Shown here: positions 7,601-13,184 of the stretch, piece after piece | Position numbering within the stretch: position 1 is the first letter of the stretch | How the letters are laid out: each line of letters begins with the position of its first letter | Assembly: GCA_013698525.1 (NCBI GenBank) | Contig: JACCSM010000395.1 | Location: 1 to 13,413 of the forward strand | Length of the DNA: 13,413 nucleotides | Reading direction: 5' to 3' | DNA from: Rubrobacteraceae bacterium | GTDB lineage: Bacteria; Actinomycetota; Rubrobacteria; Rubrobacterales; Rubrobacteraceae | The notes under the pieces: generated by a model | What the model was told of the DNA's origin: nothing | Databases searched by the model: none | What the model saw: only the letters and a program-made list of their open reading frames with translations | Made by a program: the position numbers and the translations under genes

Positions 7601-9093
7601 GCTAGCCGGTGGGCGTGGTGGGTTCTCCTGGCGCCGGCGGTGTAGCAAATGTCTTGCAAGGAGGAGAGAGCACCTTCCTCGGTGCGCAGGAACCCTATGT
7701 AGGCGCGCGCCGTGTCCTCGAGGACCTCGGGACTGTGGGCAGACAGGGGCAACAGGTGGGCTGTGGCGACCACTTCTGCTTCCGCTGGCGGGGCCTCGGG
7801 GGCCTCCTCTAGAACGACGTGGGCATTGGTGCCTGAGATCCCGAAGGAGCTCACCCCGGCGCGGGCGGGTCCTGGGGAGGGCGGCCAGGGGCTGAGCTCC
7901 CGCTGCACCGTAAGGGGGAGGTTCTGCCAGGGGATGTTGGGGTTGGGTGCCCGCAGGTGCAGGCTTGGCGGTATAGTCTTGTGTTTGAGGGCGAGGGCGA
8001 CTTTGATCAGGCCGGCCACCCCGGCCGCCCCCTCGGTGTGCCCGATGTTCGTCTTCACGGAGCCGACGACGCAAGGATGGTCATCAGGCCGCCCCTCTCC
8101 GATCACCGCCCCAAGGGCTTGCATCTCGACGGGGTCGCCCACCGACGTGCCCGTGCCGTGGGCCTCCACATACTGGACCTCACCCGGCGAGACACCAGCG
8201 CTCCGGTAGGCCTCCTCGAAGACTGCCTCCTGGCCCGGGCGGCTCGGTGTCATCAGCAGGCCACCGGAGTCGCCATCGTTGTTTACCGCACTGCCCCGGA
8301 TAACGGCGTAGATGGGATCCCCATCGGCGAGGGCCGAGGACAGCCGCTTGAGCACGACCATCCCGGCGCCCTCGCTACGCACGAAGCCGTCGGCGCGCGA
8401 GTCGCCGAACTTGCAGCGCCCGTCGGGCGCGAGCATCTGCGCCGTAGAGAAGGCTATGTAGGGTTCGGGGCTGAAGATCAGGTTCACCCCCCCGGCGAGG
8501 GCCACGGCGCTCTCCCCGGAATACAGGCTCTGGCACGCGAGGTGGACCGCGACGAGCGACGTGGAGCATGCGGTGTCCACCGTCATGCTGGGCCCCTGCA
8601 GACCGAGCGCGTAGGAGAGGCGTCCGGAGAGTACGCTCAAGGCGTTCCCCCCGGCGAAGTAGATGTCTATGTCGGCGGAGTCCTCGAGCAGGTTTCCGTA
8701 GTCGCTGTTGCACGTGCCCGCGAACACCCCGATCCGGCCGACGTCCAGCTTCTCAGGCACCAGCCCGGCGTCCTCGATGGCCTCCCAAGCCACCTCTAGC
8801 AACACCCGCTGCTGGGGATCCATGGCGGCGGCTTCGCGGGATGAGATTCCGAAGAAGTAGGGGTCGAACTCGTCAACCCCTTCCAGAAAGCCGCCCCACT
8901 TGGTGTTGAGCTTGCCTGGTATTCCTGGCTTGGGATCGTACACATCGCCAACGTCGAATCGCTCGGAAGGAATCTCCGTGATAGCGTCCACTCCTTCGCG
9001 CAGAAGGTGCCAGAAAGACTCGGGACCCTTCGCGCTCGGGAACCGGCAGCCAATACCGATTATGGCGATTGGCTCCCTCTCCGTCTTCCCCAT
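7558..9093 (-). CDS. PKS fragment 1: ketosynthase (KS) and start of the KS-AT linker
   Basis: This is a 511-codon frame beginning MGKTEREPIAIIGIGCRFP, the standard opening of a type I KS, with no N-terminal docking coiled coil. The catalytic triad is complete: Cys176 in DTACSTS, His312 in EAHGTGTS and His352 in NIGHTEG. The KS ends near residue 430 (GTNAHVVLEEAP). The KS-AT linker follows with the characteristic DICYTAGARRTHHAHRLAMVG. About 11 residues after that the frame drifts into non-homologous codons and stops at TAG (7558), while the next frame continues the expected SREQLAEHLEAFL. The ATG at 9093 has a near-ideal Shine-Dalgarno (GGGAGG, six bases upstream). Known KS chemistry is decarboxylative condensation of the chain with an AT-loaded extender. 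As a lone protein it would lack an AT and ACP. Confidence 0.92.
   Translation of the reverse strand: MGKTEREPIAIIGIGCRFPSAKGPESFWHLLREGVDAITEIPSERFDVGDVYDPKPGIPGKLNTKWGGFLEGVDEFDPYFFGISSREAAAMDPQQRVLLEVAWEAIEDAGLVPEKLDVGRIGVFAGTCNSDYGNLLEDSADIDIYFAGGNALSVLSGRLSYALGLQGPSMTVDTACSTSLVAVHLACQSLYSGESAVALAGGVNLIFSPEPYIAFSTAQMLAPDGRCKFGDSRADGFVRSEGAGMVVLKRLSSALADGDPIYAVIRGSAVNNDGDSGGLLMTPSRPGQEAVFEEAYRSAGVSPGEVQYVEAHGTGTSVGDPVEMQALGAVIGEGRPDDHPCVVGSVKTNIGHTEGAAGVAGLIKVALALKHKTIPPSLHLRAPNPNIPWQNLPLTVQRELSPWPPSPGPARAGVSSFGISGTNAHVVLEEAPEAPPAEAEVVATAHLLPLSAHSPEVLEDTARAYIGFLRTEEGALSSLQDICYTAGARRTHHAHRLAMVGSSPVSSSLSI
7583..7597 (-). other. Frameshift site 1 in the PKS (KS-AT linker)
   Basis: The KS frame reads HRLAMVGSS and then diverges. 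The AT frame supplies SREQLAEHLEAFL. On the minus strand the spot reads GGCAGCTCTCCCGTGAG. Removing one CT of the CTCT pair (AGAG at 7585-7588 on the plus strand) gives GSSREQLAEHL, which is what the family predicts. A one-base loss nearby would also restore the frame. Confidence 0.8.
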
Positions 9094-9099
9094 CTCAAA

Positions 9100-9105
9100 C
9101 CTCCC
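9100..9105 (-). promoter_or_regulatory. Shine-Dalgarno of the PKS gene
   Basis: GGGAGG on the minus strand lies six bases (TTTGAG) before the ATG at 9093. It fixes the start of the PKS at MGKTERE. Confidence 0.8.
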
Positions 9106-9161
9106 GACTCACGAGCATGTAAACGGACCTTCTCGAGCAGTTTCCCTCACACCTGGTTCCA

Positions 9162-9202
9162 CAACGCTACACTGAAAACCCTACCGACCAGCGTCAACGC
9201 TA
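9162..9202. repeat. Pair of CAACGCTA repeats 33 bp apart in the PKS leader
   Basis: CAACGCTA occurs at 9162-9169 and again at 9195-9202, about three helical turns apart. The second copy forms part of an imperfect palindrome AGCGTCAACGCT (9190-9201). Both lie between the candidate promoter and the PKS start, where a repressor or a leader-RNA element could act. An operator role is a guess; eight-base repeats can be coincidental. Confidence 0.3.
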
Positions 9203-9236
9203 GTGTCATACTGGCTACAGTGATGGCGAGCACTAC

Positions 9237-9265
9237 ATTTTGGAGCAGGACTGCGACGCCGTCAA
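9237..9265 (-). promoter_or_regulatory. Candidate housekeeping-sigma promoter for the PKS cassette
   Basis: On the minus strand TTGACG (9260-9265) and CAAAAT (9237-9242) are separated by exactly 17 bases. They match the -35 box at 5 of 6 positions and the -10 box at 4 of 6. Transcription would begin near 9230 and give a leader of roughly 135 nt before the PKS ATG. It lies downstream of the terminator at 9472-9492, so the cassette would be a separate transcript. No other start site of similar quality was seen, but box matches of this kind occur by chance. Confidence 0.4.
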
Positions 9266-9471
9266 CCAACCTGTCGTCTTCGAACGCTTCCCAGACTCTG
9301 TCGTGATATGGAGGGCCATGTTGACCTCCCCTTTCCTCCCGCTTCAGCTGCAGCGGGGTCTCCTTTCCACCGCAAGCATGATGCCATCTACTGAAGCCTG
9401 AAGCGAACCTCCATGAGAGGTTCCCCTACCTTCACATGTGTTGTCCCAGGTGCATATCCTGGATCACGCCG

Positions 9472-9492
9472 AAAAAGGGCCGAGGATGGCCC
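9472..9492 (-). terminator. Intrinsic terminator downstream of the phasin-like gene
   Basis: On the minus strand a GGGCC/GGCCC stem with a six-base loop (ATCCTC) is followed directly by TTTTT. It lies about 155 bp past the stop of the helical-protein gene and upstream of the PKS promoter candidate, separating the two transcripts. Confidence 0.65.
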
Positions 9493-9596
9493 CAGAAGAC
9501 CTCGCTATTGGAGATGGCTAGAAAGAATTAGCGCAGAGAAGGCTCTCAGTGCGGTCAAAGCCCAGAGCGTCACCCTACCCGCACGGGAGGAGCAGA

Positions 9597-9621
9597 GAGG
9601 GGCCGAGGCACCAGGCCCCTC
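9597..9621 (-). terminator. GC-rich hairpin after the phasin-like gene, no U-tract
   Basis: A perfect 8-bp stem (GAGGGGCC at 9597-9604 with GGCCCCTC at 9614-9621, nine-base loop) begins about 25 bp after the stop at 9647. No run of T follows it on the minus strand. It may stabilise the mRNA 3' end or act as an upstream helper to the terminator at 9472-9492. Confidence 0.35.
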
Positions 9622-9646
9622 CGCCGGACGTGGCCGCGCGGCCCTC

Positions 9647-10249
9647 CTACGAGGAGGCTCTGAGCCTGCTCTCGAAGCGCTCTATCAAGGTCTTGCGGTT
9701 CTGGTTTGCCCTCTCGTAGTCCCTGAGTCGCCGGACCTGCTCGTCGGTGAGAGCGTCTACTCTCTCTGAGATCTCCTCTACGTTCATCTCGTCGTAGCCG
9801 GCTATCGGGAAGGTGGCAGTCTCAGCGGTCCGCTGGGCGCCCAAGGTCGCGGCGTCCATGGTGCGGGCTGTGGCGTCGGTCACGGCGCCTGTCGCCGCTC
9901 CCACCACGCCTGCCGCGGTCCGCCCGCTCGCCATCGCCCCCGCCCGGTACTGGGAGAAGGAGGCGTCCAGGAAGTCCATGTAGGCCTCGACGGATTCCTG
10001 TGCCAACGCCCGTCCGGCCTCCTGCTGCCTGTCTGCCTGCTCGGAGAGTCGCTGGGCACCCGAGCGGCCGCCTTCGGCCTGCTCCCTGAGGTTGTTGGCC
10101 ACCAGCTCGGAGAACTCCTGGGCCAGACGTTGCTGGCGCTCCCCCGACTCGGCGGCCTGCCCGTAGACGACCCTGTATGACTCGGCGAGGGTCTCGGCAA
10201 AGCGCCGGGCTGCCTCGTTGACGTCGCGGGCCTTTCCTCGGTCCACCAT
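9647..10249 (-). CDS. Phasin-like amphipathic helical protein with a conserved C-terminal domain
   Basis: This 200-residue protein has no signal peptide. Residues 1-105 are long, charged, Gln/Glu/Ala-rich helices resembling phasin or apolipoprotein-like surface-binding proteins. Residues 105-145 are Ala/Gly/Thr-rich with short hydrophobic stretches (AAGVVGAATGAVTDATA). Residues 148-188 (FPIAGYDEMNVEEI, then RLRDYERANQNRKTLIERF) match a short domain common in actinobacterial proteins, typically IxGYDxLxVxEI followed by an arm ending in NRKT (I recall it as DUF8129). Phasins coat storage granules or lipid bodies, so a lipid or polymer surface role is possible here but unproven. The ATG has a good AAGGAG eight bases upstream. 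The gene lies 125 bp after glpD, and a hairpin occupies the gap. Confidence 0.7.
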   Translation of the reverse strand: MVDRGKARDVNEAARRFAETLAESYRVVYGQAAESGERQQRLAQEFSELVANNLREQAEGGRSGAQRLSEQADRQQEAGRALAQESVEAYMDFLDASFSQYRAGAMASGRTAAGVVGAATGAVTDATARTMDAATLGAQRTAETATFPIAGYDEMNVEEISERVDALTDEQVRRLRDYERANQNRKTLIERFESRLRASS

Positions 10250-10257
10250 GTTCTTTA

Positions 10258-10263
10258 CTCCTT
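10258..10263 (-). promoter_or_regulatory. Shine-Dalgarno of the phasin-like gene
   Basis: AAGGAG on the minus strand, eight bases before the ATG at 10249, supports this start and independent translation from glpD. Confidence 0.7.
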
Positions 10264-10309
10264 CCCTATGGGCTTGCGCACTGGAGACTATCTACCCAGG
10301 GAGGGAGGA

Positions 10310-10325
10310 CGCTACACCCGTAGCG
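10310..10325 (-). terminator. Hairpin between glpD and the phasin-like gene
   Basis: A perfect 6-bp stem CGCTAC/GTAGCG with a four-base loop lies about 50 bp after the glpD stop. There is no T-run after it, so complete termination is doubtful. It could attenuate read-through or protect the glpD mRNA end. Confidence 0.3.
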
Positions 10326-10374
10326 CTGCACGGATCGAGAGAGTGATCGGGGCGCCCGCTGGAAGCAATCCGCC

Positions 10375-12102
10375 CTACGCTCGCGACGATTCGCGGTCCC
10401 TGAACTCTTTGGGGGTGTAGCGTTCGATCCACTCGCGGTACTCCCGCACTTCGCGTTCGGCGCGCTCATCTTCCCATCCGAGATGTTTGACAGCGACCTG
10501 GGCGGCGGCGTCGGCGACGTCAAGGCCGACTCTGGGACCGTAACCAACCATCGTGCGCCTCAAGAGTACGTCGGAGAGCGTCTGGGCCATCTCCTCGCGG
10601 AGAGCCCAGATCACCTCGGCCCCGATCAACGCCGTTTCGACGCTTACGATGGAGGAGAGGGGCGTAAGGAGCTCTGGGTCGTCTTCGCCCACTTTCAGGA
10701 CCTCGGCGGCCCTGACGCCGTAGAGCTTGAGGAGCCTGCCTGAGAGTACCTCGGGTATGGTGCTCGCGGATCTGAAGCCGGCTGCGAACGCCTCGAAGTC
10801 CGAGGTCTCGCTCCCAGGCAATGGGACCTTGCGAGAGGTGCTCTTGGGCGCCTTCCGATCCAGCTTCTCGAAGACGGCGTCGACCGTCTGGCGGCTAAGG
10901 TTCAGATAGGTGGTCAACTTGCCACCGATGATAGAGAGGAGCCCCCCGACCTGCGGCAGCTCGGCGCTTTGGCTCTTTACCTTGCCGCCCGCCGCGGAAC
11001 CTCCCTTTGCATGGTCGAAGACGACGTGGCTACGGGTGACGCCGCCCGTCTCACCTTCGGGGTTATAGGGTAGCGGCCTGACTCCTGCGTAGGTAAACAG
11101 CACGTCCTCGCGGGAGAGCTTCGCGGCGGGGATGACGTAGTTGGTCTCGTCGAGAAGGTATTGGATCTCGTCCTCGCTCGCCGAGACGTGGTCGAGGTTC
11201 CCTTCGTAGCGTAGGTCGGTCGTGCCGATCAGGTACCTTCCGTTCCACGGCACGATAAAGTACGGCCTGCCGTCTTTGCGCGCCTCGACGTAGAGGGCCT
11301 CGCCCTCAGGGGCGCCGGGGAAAGGATCCACGATGAGATGGCTGCCCTTGGTGCCACCCATAAAGCGACCGACGTTCTCGTCGTTGCCTGGTCGGTGAAG
11401 ATCAGCGAGAATCTCATCCACCCAGGGACCCGCGACGTTCACCGTAACTGGGGCACGGGCCGCGTATCTCTCACCCTCGAAGACGTCGGTGAACTCAACG
11501 CCCCTTACCTCGCCGTTCTCCATGATCAGGCGCTCTACGTTCGCGTAGGTGATTATGGTCGCGCCGTTGTCGCGGGCGGAGATGGCGTTCTCTACGGCGA
11601 CCCTTTCTGCGTACTCCACCTGCGCGTCGTAGTAGAAGGCAGCCGCTTTCAAGCCTTCCGGGTTGAGACCGGGTTCGCGTTCCTCGACCTTCTTGCGACT
11701 GAGCATCTTGTGCCTTTCCATGCTCCTGTCGTAGGAGAGGGCGTCATAGACGTTCATGCCGAGCCGGATCATGAGCGGCCCGCGTGAGCTCCTGTCGTAG
11801 ATGGGAACCAGGAAGCCGAGCGGCTTGACCAGATGCTGCGCGACGTGCAGTATGGCCTCTCTATCCCTCAAAGACTCTCTTACGAGCGCGAACTCGTAGT
11901 GCTCCAGGTAGCGTAAGCCACCGTGGATCAGACGCGTCGCCCACTGCGTCGTCCCGCTGGAGATGTCGCCCTTGTCGAGTAGCAATACCCGCAAGCCCCG
12001 CATCGCGGCGTCGCGTGCTATGCCTGTGCCGTTTATGCCGGCTCCGACCACGATAAGATCGAAGACCTGCCTCTCGATGTCTTGCGGTATGCGTGATGAC
12101 AT
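10375..12102 (-). CDS. glpD: FAD-dependent glycerol-3-phosphate dehydrogenase
   Basis: This 575-residue membrane-associated flavoenzyme oxidises sn-glycerol 3-phosphate to dihydroxyacetone phosphate and passes electrons to quinone (EC 1.1.5.3). The FAD-binding GAGINGTGIARDA is at 20-32, followed by the family block SSGTTQWATRLIHGGLRYLE. The catalytic-core motifs NVAGPWVD, GGTKGSHLIVD, GTTDLRYEGN and IGGKLTTYLNLS are present. A helical C-terminal domain (DAO C-terminal type) follows from about 430, with ALIGAEVIWALREEMAQTLSDVLLRRT. Length is normal for the family (about 500-580). The ATG follows the upstream gpsA-like stop after only two bases, and its AAAGGA lies inside that gene, so the two are co-translated. 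With a GpsA-type enzyme in the same operon, the cell could run G3P and DHAP both ways. No glycerol kinase or GlpF is seen in the window. Confidence 0.95.
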   Translation of the reverse strand: MSSRIPQDIERQVFDLIVVGAGINGTGIARDAAMRGLRVLLLDKGDISSGTTQWATRLIHGGLRYLEHYEFALVRESLRDREAILHVAQHLVKPLGFLVPIYDRSSRGPLMIRLGMNVYDALSYDRSMERHKMLSRKKVEEREPGLNPEGLKAAAFYYDAQVEYAERVAVENAISARDNGATIITYANVERLIMENGEVRGVEFTDVFEGERYAARAPVTVNVAGPWVDEILADLHRPGNDENVGRFMGGTKGSHLIVDPFPGAPEGEALYVEARKDGRPYFIVPWNGRYLIGTTDLRYEGNLDHVSASEDEIQYLLDETNYVIPAAKLSREDVLFTYAGVRPLPYNPEGETGGVTRSHVVFDHAKGGSAAGGKVKSQSAELPQVGGLLSIIGGKLTTYLNLSRQTVDAVFEKLDRKAPKSTSRKVPLPGSETSDFEAFAAGFRSASTIPEVLSGRLLKLYGVRAAEVLKVGEDDPELLTPLSSIVSVETALIGAEVIWALREEMAQTLSDVLLRRTMVGYGPRVGLDVADAAAQVAVKHLGWEDERAEREVREYREWIERYTPKEFRDRESSRA

Positions 12103-12104
12103 CG

Positions 12105-13184
12105 CTATCCTTTCCCTGCTTTGCTATCCTCTTCGCCCCCGAAAAAAGTGTGCCAGGGCATGTTCAAAGGCTCGTCCGCCCCGACCACGGCGTGCAGGTG
12201 GCGCATCAGCGGGAAGTCTTCTGCTCCGATGATACCGCGCTCGGTCAGCTTCGGAAGCGCGCCACCGATCACCTCGATGGCCGCCGCCCCTTCGAGCGTC
12301 ACCCCCGGCATGCGCTCGCGCGCCTCCGAGAACCGCAGCCCCGAGCCGATGAGCCGGCCCACCTTCACGTTACGCCCTCCCATGCTGGTGACGAACATGT
12401 CCCCGACCCCGGCCAACCCGTATGGCGTCTCGGACTCGCCGCCAAGCAGTTCCATGAACCGCCCAAACTCCCGCGTCGCCTGGCCGAAGAGCGCGGCCCC
12501 GTAGTCGTAGTTGCGGTACTGCGATTCAGACTCGTTCTCACGGTCGAGTATGCCTTCCATGAAACCGGCCCCGAGAGCGTAGCAGTTCTTGGCCGCCGCG
12601 CATACCTCGACGCCGACGAAGTCGGTCGAGGTCCACACATGATAGTTGGGGGTACGGAAGAGGCCCGACATCTCCTCCAACACGCCAGCGTCGCGTCCCG
12701 CAAAGACCACGCACGTATCCCGCCGCACGGCGACCTCACCGGCGATGGAAGGCCCTGCGATGGCCGACCAGGACACCTGCTCCCGCAGGCCCTCGGGCAC
12801 CTCCCCGGCGAGCACCTCGGGGAGGATGCGCAGGTCGCCGCCCTCCGTGGCCTCCATCCCCTTGGCGATGGAGAGCACATGCATACCAGGCTCGAGCAGC
12901 GAAGAGAGTTGTTCGCCGGCCCAGCGCACCCCGAACGAGTTGACGCCGCTCATGACGACATCGGCGCCATCGAACGCCTCCTCGGCCTCCTCGAGCTGGA
13001 AGGCGCTGGCCGCCTGGGGGACCTCGAGGTCGAGGCCAGGATGCACACCCCTCTCCTTGATGCTGTCGATGATCTCGCGGTCGAGGTGAGTGCCGATCAG
13101 ACGCACATCGTGGCCGTTGTCCGAGAGCGGAAAGGCGAGGGCCGTGGCCATTATGCCAGAGCCGAGAACACTTACGGTCGTCAT
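12105..13184 (-). CDS. gpsA: NAD(P)-dependent glycerol-3-phosphate dehydrogenase, GpsA family (divergent)
   Basis: This 359-residue cytoplasmic enzyme is predicted to reduce DHAP to sn-glycerol 3-phosphate (EC 1.1.1.94), the usual entry to bacterial glycerolipids. The N-terminal Rossmann motif is GSGIMA (8-13), with Ala where the last Gly usually sits. Other family marks are SIAKGME (105-111), GPSIAGEVA (144-152), the catalytic-lysine block AAAKNCYALGAGF (Lys199) and GLAGVGDMFVTSMGGRNVKVG (256-276). A longer frame runs to 13274, but MTTVSVLGSG at 13184 is the true start. It has a strong AGGAGGG six bases upstream, begins exactly at the fold, and its ATG overlaps the upstream stop as ATGA. Length is slightly over the usual 330-340. 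Several motifs deviate from housekeeping GpsA, so a paralogue with a special substrate or partner is possible. Confidence 0.85.
   Translation of the reverse strand: MTTVSVLGSGIMATALAFPLSDNGHDVRLIGTHLDREIIDSIKERGVHPGLDLEVPQAASAFQLEEAEEAFDGADVVMSGVNSFGVRWAGEQLSSLLEPGMHVLSIAKGMEATEGGDLRILPEVLAGEVPEGLREQVSWSAIAGPSIAGEVAVRRDTCVVFAGRDAGVLEEMSGLFRTPNYHVWTSTDFVGVEVCAAAKNCYALGAGFMEGILDRENESESQYRNYDYGAALFGQATREFGRFMELLGGESETPYGLAGVGDMFVTSMGGRNVKVGRLIGSGLRFSEARERMPGVTLEGAAAIEVIGGALPKLTERGIIGAEDFPLMRHLHAVVGADEPLNMPWHTFFGGEEDSKAGKG
12108..12113 (-). promoter_or_regulatory. Shine-Dalgarno of glpD inside the end of the upstream gene
   Basis: AAAGGA on the minus strand lies five bases before the glpD ATG and within the last codons of the gpsA-like gene. 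This supports translational coupling. Confidence 0.6.

Larger units (their letters stand above)
2541..9093 (-). pseudogene. Fully reducing type I polyketide synthase, one module, reading frame interrupted twice
   Basis: Read across two frameshifts, this locus encodes about 2,180 residues ordered KS-AT-DH-(structural KR)-ER-KR-ACP plus an acidic tail. That is a single module able to reduce each added unit completely. There is no loading domain, AMP ligase or thioesterase, so priming by an acyl-CoA or acyl-ACP and release by the separate reductase downstream are inferred. A single module followed by R release suggests iterative use, as in long-chain HglE-type PKSs. The frame changes once in the KS-AT linker (about 7583-7597) and once in the KR Rossmann fold (3644-3647), each by a net -1. 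Every catalytic motif looked for is intact, which argues against an old pseudogene. Sequencing error or very recent lesion are the main options. The three pieces are listed separately below. Confidence 0.75.
9147..9425 (-). other. Open 92-codon frame with one hydrophobic segment; possible gene remnant
   Basis: Reading the minus strand from 9425, after an in-frame TAG, the frame stays open for 92 codons to a TGA at 9147. Its second half looks protein-like: an acidic stretch (RVWEAFEDDRLVDG) is followed by about 30 hydrophobic residues (VAVLLQNVVLAITVASMTLA and onward), then a short polar end. There is no ATG. Only an internal TTG and GTG could start a roughly 43-residue or shorter peptide, without a good Shine-Dalgarno. 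The candidate PKS promoter overlaps it. I do not recognise the sequence. It may be chance, or the tail of a lost membrane-protein gene. Confidence 0.2.
9094..9646. other. Non-coding stretch between the PKS and the phasin-like gene
   Basis: About 550 bp with no gene that can be supported, and visibly richer in A/T than its neighbours. From high to low coordinates it holds an 8-bp hairpin (9597-9621), an intrinsic terminator (9472-9492), a minus-strand frame open from 9425 to 9147 without a normal start codon, a candidate promoter (9237-9265), the CAACGCTA repeat pair and the PKS ribosome binding site. No insertion-sequence ends or target duplications were seen. Confidence 0.6.

Noticed and set aside
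7017..7895. Plus-strand frame of 292 codons opposite the KS/AT region
   Set aside because: Low-complexity Arg/Ser/Ala-rich translation opposite conserved PKS domains; a composition artefact.
7601..8074. Upstream part of the AT-DH-ER frame as real N-terminal coding sequence
   Set aside because: It overlaps the intact KS in another frame, is Arg/Pro-rich and has no homology to PKS; homologous residues begin only near 7600.
7957..8799. Plus-strand frame of 280 codons opposite the KS
   Set aside because: Antisense to the KS catalytic region and no recognisable fold or ribosome binding site.
9233..9319. 28-codon minus-strand ORF with a good GGGAGG before its ATG
   Set aside because: Very short, no recognisable sequence, and the candidate PKS promoter lies within it. 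It could be a leader peptide, but nothing else supports it.
9413..9769. Plus-strand frame of 118 codons across the terminator region
   Set aside because: It runs over the terminator and into the antisense of the phasin-like gene, with no domain or good start signal.
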